A DNA stretch of 64,000 bases from Thermobifida halotolerans (GTDB taxonomy: Bacteria; Actinomycetota; Actinomycetes; Streptosporangiales; Streptosporangiaceae). Each line of letters starts with the position of its first letter. Position 1 is the stretch's first letter. The notes beneath the pieces were generated by a model that searched no databases, had not been told where the DNA came from, and saw only the letters and a program-made list of their open reading frames with translations. The stretch spans positions 806,001 to 870,000 of the forward strand of contig NZ_CP063196.1 of assembly GCF_003574835.2 (NCBI RefSeq). Reading direction: 5' to 3'. Of the stretch, positions 15,982 to 23,753 are shown one piece after another. The translations under genes and the position numbers were made by a program.

Positions 15982-17002
15982 TCAGGGCCGCTGGCCGACC
16001 TCCTCGACCCACGCGCTGGCGACCAGGACGGCGTAGTGGTTGACCTGCGGCAGCCGACCGGTCGGGACGGGGTCGTCGCTCTCCACCACCACGGTCTCGT
16101 GGTAGAGCGGCATCCCGGTGTCGGGGGCGAACATGATCCGCCGTTGCAGGATTTGCCCCTCGGCGCTCTCGGTGTCCTCGGTGAGGAAGAGCAGTCCCGA
16201 GCGGCCCTCCCGGTCGGTGGCGGTCCCGGCGGACCGCACGTCGCCGTGCTCGGCCAGGAGACGCAGGATCGCGCCCTGCTCGGCGGGGGCGACCGGCCGC
16301 TCCCCGTAGAGTTCCTGGAGCGAGACGAACAGGTCCGCGGTGCTGGTGCCGTCCCACAGCGTCAGCAGTTGGGCCTCCAACCGCTCGGGGTCGGTGGACA
16401 GCTCACCCGGTTCCCAGGTGAGCGCCATGCCCTCGTCCATGCCGTCGCTCTCCTCAGGGCCCTCCTCGAACAGGAACCGGAGGGGGGACTCGTCCCCCTC
16501 CAGGTGCTCGGGGGGGCAGGGGGTGCTCGATCCAGTAGCCCGCGTCCTCCTCGACCGAGCGCCAGACCTGGTGGTCGACCGGTGCGATGCCCCAGCCGGA
16601 CTCGCCGGTGTCCGCGTCCTGCGCCAGGGTCAGCCTCCACTGCGAGGTGCGCACGTAGGCGACGTCCCCGGGCGCGGACGCGGACCGGACCTCGGCCGTC
16701 TCCGCCAGGGCCAGCAGTTCCTCCCGGGCGTCGCCCAGTTCGGAGGGGACCACCGCCAGGGGGCAGGAGGGGGACCCGCGTAGGCCGTCTCCGAGGAGTC
16801 GAGGGCGAACTCCCCGACCGTGGCGAGGGCGGCCACCGCGGCGGCGGCGCCGAGGGCGGCCAGGCGCCCCCGGGGCGCGGGAGGCGCCGCGGGCCACGGC
16901 GTCGACGCGGGCCCGGGCGAGCTGTTCGGCGTCGACCCGGACGGCCGAGGCGGGATCGTGTGGTGCGAGCAGGTCGCGCACGGCGCGTTCGTCGGTGTTC
17001 AA
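15982..17002 (-). pseudogene. CU044_5270-like sigma-associated protein with three frameshifts
   Basis: The coding sense starts at TTG 17002 (overlapping the sigma stop as TTGA, with AAGGAG upstream) and reads LNTDERAVRDLLAPHDPASA. It then needs three one-base corrections. In the CCCCC run at 16867-16871 an extra base must be removed to reach AALGAAAAVAALATVGEFAL (a membrane helix). In the GGGGG run at 16759-16763 one base is missing before LAVVPSELGDAREELLALAE. In the seven-G run at 16510-16516 one base is extra before EHLEGDESPLRFLFEEGPEE. The last part ends at 15982. Such proteins are membrane-anchored, probable anti-sigma-like partners of ECF factors. As written the gene is broken. Confidence 0.75.
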
Positions 17003-17581
17003 CGCTTCTCCTTCGCGGTGTCGAGCGGGACGGTGGCGGGGTGGGCGGCGTCCGCCGCGGCGTCGGCCAGGAGCCGTTCGATGCGCCTGCGCGCCCGGTG
17101 CCACGGACGCGGGCGGTGGCGACCGTGCAGCCCAGCACCCGGGCGGCGGCGGGCACGTCCAGGCCCTCCCAGGCCAGGAGCATCACCAGTTCGCGGTCGT
17201 CGGGTCTGAGCCGGTGCAGCACCGAGAGCGCGGTGCGCCGCTCCGTGACCAGGTCGGCGTTGTCGGTCTCGGCGGCGGGGGAGGTCCACTGGTTCGCGAA
17301 CCTGCTGAACACCTCCCCGCGCCTGCGCATCTGGCGGGACCTGGCCCGTACGACGTTGCGCGCCACGCCGTACAGCCACGGCAGGGGATCGGTTCCGGGA
17401 ACCCTGTCGAAGTGCTCCCAGACCAGGCCGGAGGTCTCGGCCGCCACCGTCGTCGGCGTGGTCGGGCCCCAGCCGACGCCAGGCGTAGCGGTGGACGGCC
17501 TCGTAGTGCCGCTCGAACAGACGGGTGAACCCACCCCTGCCGGGTGCCCCGTCCTCGTCGTCTTTCCGTACGACTGCACAC
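16999..17581 (-). pseudogene. ECF sigma-70 factor gene with frameshifts
   Basis: Pieces of a sigma-70 family ECF factor are clear: GGFTRLFERHYEAVHRYAWR (region 2.1) in one frame, then after a one-base shift near 17446-17450 VAAETSGLVWEHFDRVPG and LPWLYGVARNVVRARSRQMR (regions 2.3-2.4). RPDDRELVMLLAWEGLDVPA and ARVLGCTVATARVR (region 4) follow, and after a missing base near 17100-17108 HRARRRIERLLADAA to the stop at 16999. The GTG codons at 17579 and 17581, preceded by GGAG, are out of frame with region 2.1, so a further indel may exist. It overlaps its partner gene by TTGA, the usual sigma/anti-sigma layout. Confidence 0.75.
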
Positions 17582-17650
17582 TCCTGTGTCGCGGGGAAGG
17601 GATCCGTTGCAGCGGTGCCGCGATATTTCTCCGAGGCCGGGAAACAACGC

Positions 17651-17689
17651 GGACGGGCGCTTTCCCGTGAAGGGGGAGAGCGCCCGTCC
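17651..17689 (-). terminator. hairpin terminator downstream of the proline-rich membrane protein
   Basis: GGACGGGCGCT (17651-17661) pairs with AGCGCCCGTCC (17679-17689), and the inner TTTCCC/GGGGAG extends the stem. It lies 28 bases beyond the stop of the minus-strand gene at 17717. Confidence 0.65.
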
Positions 17690-17716
17690 GCTCTCTCGCC
17701 GGGGCCGCGCGCCGCG

Positions 17717-18166
17717 TCAGGGGTGCGCGGGCGGATACGGTCCCCACTGCTGGGGCGGGTACGGCGGGGGGAGCTGCTGCCCCGGCATCGGAGGCGGCGG
17801 CCGGGGCGGCGGATACGGGGCCTTCGGGTGCGGGTACGGCGGGGCCTGGGGCGGCTGCGCGTAGGGCGAGGGGGGAGGAGCGCCGTACGGCTGCGGTCCC
17901 TGCGGGAGCGGGTGGGAAGCCTCCTTGGCGGAGCCTCCCCGAAACATCGCCACCACGTTGCCGACTGCCGGGGCTGCCGGCAGCACGACCACGTAGAAGC
18001 TGATCAGGTACCAGCCGCCGAAGAGGAAGACCCAGCCGCCCCACACGGGCAGGGCGAGACCGAGCAGGGCGGACAGCACCCGTCGTCCCGTGCCGAACCT
18101 GGGCAGCGGAGCGGTCAGCAGCAGGAGGCCGCCGAGCACGGAGAGGATGAGTACCAGGTCGTCCAC
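17717..18166 (-). CDS. small membrane protein with proline-rich cytoplasmic tail
   Basis: The 149-residue protein starts with two hydrophobic helices: DDLVLILSVLGGLLLLTAPL (residues 2-21) and LLGLALPVWGGWVFLFGGWY running into YLISFYVVVLPAAPAVGNVV. It ends in about 65 residues made largely of P, Y, Q, G and A with repeated PPxPYPxP-type units, probably a disordered interaction tail. GTG 18166 has GAGG eight bases ahead. There is no known family. It may have a scaffold or cell-envelope role like other proline-rich actinobacterial membrane proteins, but that is only an analogy. It is divergent from the sugar operon that begins at 18368. Confidence 0.75.
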   Translation of the reverse strand: MDDLVLILSVLGGLLLLTAPLPRFGTGRRVLSALLGLALPVWGGWVFLFGGWYLISFYVVVLPAAPAVGNVVAMFRGGSAKEASHPLPQGPQPYGAPPPSPYAQPPQAPPYPHPKAPYPPPRPPPPMPGQQLPPPYPPQQWGPYPPAHP

Positions 18167-18332
18167 GGTATCGACCTCGGGGTGGGAGGGAGGCGCGGGA
18201 GCGAGTGGGGGGGCGGCCGGGCCGGGACACTGTACCGCCGCCGCTCCACGGCATCTCCCGGTTGTGCCTCCGCCCCGGTGAGACGGGCTTCTCCCAGGTG
18301 CCACTGGCGTTCGGCGCGGGTTTGGCGTACTT

Positions 18333-18348
18333 TGGAAAGCGCTTTCAC
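18333..18348. promoter_or_regulatory. LacI-type operator upstream of the 18.4 kb sugar operon
   Basis: TGGAAAGCGCTTTCAC is a near-perfect palindrome of the LacI/GalR class with a central CG step, 20 bases before ATG 18368. It matches the sites at 49736, 52870 and 53185 at most positions. A bound repressor here would block transcription of the operon. Confidence 0.75.
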
Positions 18349-18367
18349 AAGAAAGGTGGGACGACAC

Positions 18368-19522
18368 ATGGGTGATCACGTGCTGGGTGTCGCCATGAAC
18401 GGCGTCACCGGACGCATGGGATACCGCCAACACCTGACCAGATCGATCCTGGCCATCCGCCAGGACGGCGGGGTGGAGCTGCCCGACGGCTCCAGGGTCA
18501 TCCCCGAACCCGTCCTCGTCGGGCGTTCGGCGGAGAAACTGCGCGCGATCGCCGAGCGGCACGGGATCGAGCGGTGGAGCACCGACCTCGACGCGGTGCT
18601 CTCCGACGACTCGGTCGAGGTGTACTTCGACGCCCAGATCACACACGCCCGCGAGGCCGCGGTGCGCGCCGCCATCGCCGCGGGAAAGCACGTCTACGTC
18701 GAAAAACCGACCGCCGACAGCCTGAGCGCGGCCCTGGAACTGGCCAAGCTGGCCCGCGACGCGGGAATCCGCAACGGCGTCGTGCAGGACAAGCTGTTCC
18801 TGCCCGGCCTGCTCAAACTGCGCCGCCTCGTCGACAGCGGGTTCTTCGGTCGCATCCTGTCGATCCGCGGCGAGTTCGGCTACTGGGTGTTCGAGGGCGA
18901 CTGGCAGCCCGCGCAGCGCCCCAGCTGGAACTACCGCGCCGAGGACGGCGGCGGCATCGTGCTGGACATGTTCCCGCACTGGCACTACATCCTGGAGCAA
19001 CTGTTCGCCCCGGTACGCGCCGTCACCGCGCGCGTCGCCACCCACATCCCCGAACGCTGGGACGAGGGCGGGCGGCGCTACACCGCCACCGCCGACGACG
19101 CCGCCTACGCCGTCTTCGAGCTGGAGGGCGGCACCGTCGCGCAGATCAACTCCTCCTGGTCGGTGCGGGTGGACCGCGACGAACTGGTGGAGTTCCAGGT
19201 GGACGGCACGCACGGCAGCGCGGTCGCGGGGCTGCGCAGCTGCCGCGTGCAGCACCGCTCGGTCACGCCGAAGGCCGTGTGGGACCCCGACGCCGTCGAC
19301 CCGGGCCGCTACCGCGAGCAGTGGGACACCGTGCCCGACAACACCGAGTTCCCCAACGGCTTCCGCGCCCAGTGGGAGCTGTTCTTCAAGCACCTGCGCG
19401 CCGACGCGCCCTTCCCGCACGACCTGCTGTCGGGGGCGCGCGGACTGCAACTGGCCGAGGCGGGGCTGCGGTCGGCGCAGTCGGGCCGCACCGTGGAACT
19501 GGAGGAGGTCGCACTGCCGTGA
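18368..19522 (+). CDS. Gfo/Idh/MocA-family oxidoreductase
   Basis: The 384-residue protein is an NAD(P)-dependent sugar or cyclitol dehydrogenase-like enzyme. It has an N-terminal Rossmann domain (LGVAMNGVTGRMGYRQHL, with a less usual nucleotide loop), the EKP motif in HVYVEKPTADS (around residue 116), and a C-terminal mixed-sheet domain with GGIVLDMFPHWHY supplying the likely catalytic region. AAGGTGGG precedes ATG 18368. It is the first gene of a five-gene operon and overlaps the next gene by GTGA. Its role is presumed to be oxidation or reduction of a sugar-derived ring; the exact substrate cannot be read. Confidence 0.9.
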   Translation: MGDHVLGVAMNGVTGRMGYRQHLTRSILAIRQDGGVELPDGSRVIPEPVLVGRSAEKLRAIAERHGIERWSTDLDAVLSDDSVEVYFDAQITHAREAAVRAAIAAGKHVYVEKPTADSLSAALELAKLARDAGIRNGVVQDKLFLPGLLKLRRLVDSGFFGRILSIRGEFGYWVFEGDWQPAQRPSWNYRAEDGGGIVLDMFPHWHYILEQLFAPVRAVTARVATHIPERWDEGGRRYTATADDAAYAVFELEGGTVAQINSSWSVRVDRDELVEFQVDGTHGSAVAGLRSCRVQHRSVTPKAVWDPDAVDPGRYREQWDTVPDNTEFPNGFRAQWELFFKHLRADAPFPHDLLSGARGLQLAEAGLRSAQSGRTVELEEVALP

Positions 19523-20685
19523 CGTCGCTGACCCTGCGGCTGCCCGACGCGACGGGAGCCCTGGAGACCTACACCGTGCTCGGCGCGCCCGTCACCCCCG
19601 GGAGCACCGCTCCCGCGCGTTCGCGCACCGCCTACGCCGCCGCCCACGTGGTGGCCGACCCGCTGGGCGGCAACGGACCCGGACGGCCCGCCCGGCTCGA
19701 CTGGGACGCCACGATGGCCTTCCGCCACCACCTGTGGGACCTGGGACTGGGCGTGGCCGACGCGATGGACACCGCCCAGCGCGGAATGGGGCTGGACTGG
19801 GAGGCCACCGCCGAACTGATCCGACGCAGCGCAGCCGAGGCCGCCACGCGGGGCGCGGCCCTGGTCTGCGGGGTCGGAACCGACCAGCTGGAGCCCGGGC
19901 AGGCCAGTCTGGAAAGCGTTATCAGGGCCTACGGGGAGCAGTTGGCCGTCGTCCAGGAGGCGGGCGCCCAACCGGTCGTCATGGCCAGTCGCGCGCTCGC
20001 GGCCGTCGCCGAGGGCCCCGACGACTACACCAAGGTGTACGGGCGGCTGCTGGCCGAGGCCGACCGGCCCGTCGTCCTGCACTGGCTGGGCGAGGTCTTC
20101 GACCCCGCGCTCGCCGGGTACTGGGGTCACGCCGACCCCGCCGACGCGATCGAGGGCGTGGCCGCCCTCATCGCCGACCACGCCGACGCCGTGGACGGCA
20201 TCAAGGTGTCGCTGCTGGACGCCTCCCTGGAGGTGCGGCTGCGCAACCTGCTGCCCGAGGGCGTGCGGCTGTACACCGGGGACGACTTCAACTACCCCGA
20301 ACTGATCCTGGGCGACGCCGACGGCCACTCGCACGCGCTGCTGGGCGTGTTCGCGGCCATCGCCCCGGCCGCCGCCGAGGCCCTGCACGCCCTGGACTCC
20401 GGCGACGTCGACCGCTACCGCGCGCTGCTGGAGCCCACGGTTCCGCTGGCCCGGCACCTCTTCGCCGAGCCGACCTACTACTACAAGACCGGGATCACCT
20501 TCCTGGCCTGGCTCAACGGACACCAGAAAGGCTTTTCCATGGTGGGGGGACTGCACAGCGCCCGCGACCTGACACACCTGGCGACCGCGTTCCGGCTCGC
20601 CGACGCCGCCGGGGTGCTCACCGACCCGGAGACGGCCGTGGCCCGCATGCGCTCCCTGCTCGCCGTGGCCGGGGTGGACCAGTGA
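19519..20685 (+). CDS. DUF993 (DapA-related TIM-barrel) protein
   Basis: The 388-residue protein matches the DUF993 family, TIM-barrel proteins distantly related to dihydrodipicolinate synthase. Typical segments are LDWDATMAFRHHLWDLGLGV with VADAMDTAQRGMGLDW, ALVCGVGTDQLEPG, VVLHWLGEVFDPALAGYWG, DGIKVSLLDASLEVRLR (presumed Schiff-base lysine region) and YTGDDFNYPELILGD. No reaction is established for the family to my knowledge; an aldolase or dehydratase-like step on a sugar acid is a reasonable inference. The GTG start at 19519 overlaps the previous stop (GTGA). The next gene is coupled the same way. Confidence 0.85.
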   Translation: MTSLTLRLPDATGALETYTVLGAPVTPGSTAPARSRTAYAAAHVVADPLGGNGPGRPARLDWDATMAFRHHLWDLGLGVADAMDTAQRGMGLDWEATAELIRRSAAEAATRGAALVCGVGTDQLEPGQASLESVIRAYGEQLAVVQEAGAQPVVMASRALAAVAEGPDDYTKVYGRLLAEADRPVVLHWLGEVFDPALAGYWGHADPADAIEGVAALIADHADAVDGIKVSLLDASLEVRLRNLLPEGVRLYTGDDFNYPELILGDADGHSHALLGVFAAIAPAAAEALHALDSGDVDRYRALLEPTVPLARHLFAEPTYYYKTGITFLAWLNGHQKGFSMVGGLHSARDLTHLATAFRLADAAGVLTDPETAVARMRSLLAVAGVDQ

Positions 20686-21572
20686 CCGAGACCATCGAGA
20701 CGACCGTCGACGTCCCCTCCGGCCTTCCCGCCGCGGTGCCCACCCCCCGGCCGGGCGACCCGCGGCTGGCACGGCTCTCCCTCAACCAGGCCACGGTCAA
20801 GCGGTGGAGCCTGGCCGAGGCCGTCGAGGGCTGCCTGCGCGCCGGAGTGCCCGCGATCGGCCCGTGGCGTGAACCGGTGGCCGAGATGGGACTGGCCGCC
20901 GCGGCCCGGCTGCTCCGCGACTCCGGACTGCGCGTCTCCTCCTACTGCCGGGCCGGGTTCCTCACCGGAACCGACCGGGCGGCCGCCCTGGACGACAACC
21001 GGCGCGCCATCGACGAGGCCGCCGAGCTGGGCGCCCCCTCCCTGGTGATGGTCGTCGGCGGACTCCAGGAGGGCGACCGCGACCTGGCGGGCGCCCGCGG
21101 GCGGGTGGTCGACGCCCTCGCCGAACTCGTCCCCTACGCCGCCGAGCGCGGCGTCCGCCTCGGCCTGGAACCGCTGCACCCCATGTTCTGCGCCGACCGC
21201 GCGGTGCTGTCCACCCTGGGGCAGGCCCTGGACATCGCCGAGCGCTTCGCCTCCGAGGCGGTGGGCGTGGTCGTGGACTCCTACCACGTGTGGTGGGACC
21301 CGCAGGTGCGGGCGCAGATCGCCCGCGCGGGCGAGCGCATCGTCATCTACCAGGCGTGCGACTGGGTGCTGCCGATCCCGGCCGACCCGCTGCTGGGGCG
21401 CGGGATGGTCGGCGACGGCTACGCCGACGTCGGCGGGCTGCGCCGCGCCGTCGACGCGGCCGGCTACACCGGGGACATCGAGGTCGAGATCTTCAACGCC
21501 GACGTCTGGGCCGCCGACGGCGACGCGGTGATCGCCACCGTGGCCCGCCGCCACGTGCAGTACGTCGTCTGA
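20682..21572 (+). CDS. sugar phosphate isomerase/epimerase-like TIM barrel
   Basis: The 296-residue protein belongs to the AP-endonuclease-2/xylose-isomerase-like TIM-barrel group that includes IolE, IolH and hydroxypyruvate isomerase. Metal-site patterns are visible: RLGLEPLHPMFCADRAV (glutamate and histidine), VVVDSYHVWWDPQV (aspartate and histidine) and DIEVEIFNADVW (C-terminal glutamate). An N-terminal tail of about 27 residues precedes the barrel. The GTG start at 20682 overlaps the previous stop (GTGA). It likely isomerises or epimerises a keto-sugar made by the first enzyme of the operon. Confidence 0.87.
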   Translation: MTETIETTVDVPSGLPAAVPTPRPGDPRLARLSLNQATVKRWSLAEAVEGCLRAGVPAIGPWREPVAEMGLAAAARLLRDSGLRVSSYCRAGFLTGTDRAAALDDNRRAIDEAAELGAPSLVMVVGGLQEGDRDLAGARGRVVDALAELVPYAAERGVRLGLEPLHPMFCADRAVLSTLGQALDIAERFASEAVGVVVDSYHVWWDPQVRAQIARAGERIVIYQACDWVLPIPADPLLGRGMVGDGYADVGGLRRAVDAAGYTGDIEVEIFNADVWAADGDAVIATVARRHVQYVV

Positions 21573-21590
21573 CCACCGCCAACGCCCACG

Positions 21591-21613
21591 GTCCGGGCCA
21601 AGCGCTCCCGGAC
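21591..21613. promoter_or_regulatory. hairpin/half-operator before the KdgD-like gene
   Basis: GTCCGGG (21591-21597) and CCCGGAC (21607-21613) form a perfect inverted repeat around CCAAGCGCT. The enclosed AGCGCT core resembles half of the LacI sites elsewhere in the window. It may be an intercistronic RNA hairpin or a weak secondary operator. Confidence 0.4.
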
Positions 21614-21631
21614 TTCGACCAAGGAGCCCTC

Positions 21632-22537
21632 ATGGACTTCGACGGAATCCTGTTCTTCCCGCTCACCCCCTTCGACGAGCGGGGGGACCTCAACGAGGCC
21701 GCGTTCGAGCGGCACGTGGCGTCCGGCCTCGACCACGGGGCGGGCGGCGTGTTCGCGGCGTGCGGCACGGGCGAGATCCACGCCCTGTCCGCCGAGGAGC
21801 ACGCCCGCGTGGTGGAGCGCGCGGTCGCCGTCACCGCGGGCCGGGTGCCGGTCGTCGCCGGTGCGGGCGGCAGCGTGCGCACCGCGGTGGAGCAGGCCGC
21901 AGCGGCCCGCGACCTCGGCGCCGACGGCGTCCTGCTGCTGCCGCCCTACCTGGTGGGCGCGCCCCAGCGCGGCCTGGTGGACTACGTCCGCACCGTCACC
22001 TCCGCCGTGGACATCCCGGTGGTGGTCTACCAGCGCGGCACCATGGTGTTCACCCCCGACAGCGCCGCCGAGATCGCCCGGATCCCCTCCGTGGTCGGCA
22101 TCAAGGACGGCGTGGGCGACCTGGGGCGGATGCACCAGATCGTGCTGGCGGTGCGGGAGCGGCGCGGGGACGACTTCGTCTTCTTCAACGGCCTGCCCAC
22201 CGCCGAACTGACCTTCCGGGCCTACCGGGGGGTGGGGGTGCCGCTGTACTCCTCGGCGGCGTTCGCGTTCGTGCCCGAGGTGGCCACCGCGTTCTACGAG
22301 GCGGCCCACGCGGGCGACCCGCTGGCCGACACCCTGGTCCGGGTGTTCTACGACCCGCTGGTCCGGCTGCGCGACCGGGTCCCCGGCTACGCGGTCTCCC
22401 TGGTCAAGGCCGGGGCGCGGCTGCGCGGCGCCGACGTGGGCGGGGTGCGGCCGCCGTTCGTCGACCCCACCGAGGACGAACTCGCCGAGCTGCGCGCGAT
22501 CGTCGACGCCGGGCTGGCCGCGGTCGGAAAGAGCTGA
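21632..22537 (+). CDS. kdgD: 5-dehydro-4-deoxyglucarate dehydratase-like (DapA superfamily)
   Basis: The 301-residue TIM-barrel enzyme matches KdgD, which decarboxylates and dehydrates 5-dehydro-4-deoxy-D-glucarate to 2,5-dioxopentanoate (2-oxoglutarate semialdehyde). Family marks are FPLTPFDERGDLN at the N-terminus, ACGTGEIHALSAEEH, IPVVVYQRGTMVFTP (catalytic tyrosine) and SVVGIKDGVGDLGRMH (Schiff-base lysine). AAGGAG lies five bases before ATG 21632. Together with the enolase-superfamily gene that follows it forms the core of an aldarate pathway. A 2-keto-3-deoxypentonate dehydratase is the close alternative. Confidence 0.82.
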   Translation: MDFDGILFFPLTPFDERGDLNEAAFERHVASGLDHGAGGVFAACGTGEIHALSAEEHARVVERAVAVTAGRVPVVAGAGGSVRTAVEQAAAARDLGADGVLLLPPYLVGAPQRGLVDYVRTVTSAVDIPVVVYQRGTMVFTPDSAAEIARIPSVVGIKDGVGDLGRMHQIVLAVRERRGDDFVFFNGLPTAELTFRAYRGVGVPLYSSAAFAFVPEVATAFYEAAHAGDPLADTLVRVFYDPLVRLRDRVPGYAVSLVKAGARLRGADVGGVRPPFVDPTEDELAELRAIVDAGLAAVGKS

Positions 22538-22543
22538 CCGGGC

Positions 22544-23623
22544 ATGCGGATCAGCGAGATCACCGCCCAGGCCCACCGGCTGCCGCTGCACCGGGCCTGG
22601 GACGGCGGAGTGGACCGCAACGACGTCGTGGTGGTCCGGGTGGTCGCCGACACCGGACAGGTCGGCACCGGGTTCGCCTGGACGCCGCTCATCGGCGCGG
22701 GCGCGGTGCTGGCGCTGCTGCGCGACGACTGCCCGGCCGCGCTGCTGGGCCGCGAGGTGAACCCCGGGCCGCGCTGGGACGAGCTGCGCTGGCACCTGCG
22801 CGAGGCGGGCACCAGCGGACTGACCCTGATGGCCGCCGCGGCGGTGGACATCGCGCTGTGGGACCTCACCGCGCGCGCCGCCGGGGTGAGCCTGGTCGAC
22901 CTCATCGGGCGGCGGCGCGCGCACGTGGCGGCCTACGGCAGCGGGGTGAACCTCGACCACACCCTGGAGGAGCTGCTGGAGCAGGTGCGCGGCTGGCTGG
23001 CGGCCGGACACCGGGCGGTCAAGATCAAGGTGGGCTCGCCGGAGCTGGACCGCGACGTGGAGCGGGTGGCGGCGGTGCGGGAGCTGATCGGAGACGACCG
23101 GCTGCTCATGCTCGACGCCAACCAGCGCTGGGACCTGCCCGCGGCGGTGCGGGCGCTGGCCGCCCTGGAACGGTTCGACCCCTACTTCGTCGAGGAGCCG
23201 CTGCCCGCCGACGACCTCGACGCGCACGCGCGGCTGCGCTCGCGCACCGCGGTCCCGTTCGCGATCGGGGAGAACCTGCGCACCGTCGCCGAGTTCGAGG
23301 CGGCCCTGGCCGCGGGGGTGTGCGACGTCGCCCAGCCCAACGCGGTGCGGGTGGGCGGCATCACCCCGTTCCTGCGCGTCGCGGAACTGGCCGCGCGCCA
23401 CAGCGTGCCCGTCGCCCCGCACCTGCTGCCGGAGTTGTCGACGCAGTTGGCGCTGTGCGTGCCGCGGGCGGCGATGGTCGAGGACATCGACCGCGCCTCC
23501 TTCGCCGCCCTGGGTGCGCTCGCCCGCCCCAGCGGGGTGGAGATCACCGGCGGGCGGGCCACCGCGCAGACCGGCCCGGGCCACGGCCTGGAGTTCGCCC
23601 CCGACCTCGCCCCGATCGCCTGA
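22544..23623 (+). CDS. mandelate racemase/enolase-superfamily sugar-acid dehydratase
   Basis: The 359-residue protein is an enolase-superfamily enzyme of the mandelate racemase/muconate-lactonising subgroup. Visible are the catalytic KIKVG pair at the end of strand 2, metal ligands in LMLDANQRWD and PYFVEEPLPADDLDAH, then AIGENLRT, and the general-base histidine region VAPHLLPELSTQL. It probably dehydrates a hexarate, hexonate or pentonate to the 2-keto-3-deoxy (or 5-keto-4-deoxy) acid used by the preceding KdgD-like enzyme. ATG 22544 is six bases after the previous stop, so translation is probably coupled. It is the last gene of the operon. Confidence 0.88.
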   Translation: MRISEITAQAHRLPLHRAWDGGVDRNDVVVVRVVADTGQVGTGFAWTPLIGAGAVLALLRDDCPAALLGREVNPGPRWDELRWHLREAGTSGLTLMAAAAVDIALWDLTARAAGVSLVDLIGRRRAHVAAYGSGVNLDHTLEELLEQVRGWLAAGHRAVKIKVGSPELDRDVERVAAVRELIGDDRLLMLDANQRWDLPAAVRALAALERFDPYFVEEPLPADDLDAHARLRSRTAVPFAIGENLRTVAEFEAALAAGVCDVAQPNAVRVGGITPFLRVAELAARHSVPVAPHLLPELSTQLALCVPRAAMVEDIDRASFAALGALARPSGVEITGGRATAQTGPGHGLEFAPDLAPIA

Positions 23624-23640
23624 CCCCGCGGAGTCCGGGC

Positions 23641-23670
23641 CCCCTGGGCCGAGCCCTCTCGGCCCAGGGG
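23641..23670. terminator. bidirectional hairpin terminator
   Basis: CCCCTGGGCCGAG (23641-23653) pairs perfectly with CTCGGCCCAGGGG (23658-23670) around a four-base loop. It separates the convergent sugar-acid operon (plus) from the FAD/Rieske gene (minus). Confidence 0.8.
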
Positions 23671-23753
23671 AGTCCCAGGCGGCCTCGGGCCGAGGCTTCC
23701 GGAGTCCCGGCAGCGGGTCCGGGACCCGATCGGGGCCGGAGACGGCCCGGACC

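Noticed and set aside
17717-17920. Low-complexity CCG/GGG-rich stretch that looks like a DNA repeat
   Set aside because: It encodes the proline-rich tail of the small membrane protein. There is no regular unit or spacing of a true tandem repeat.
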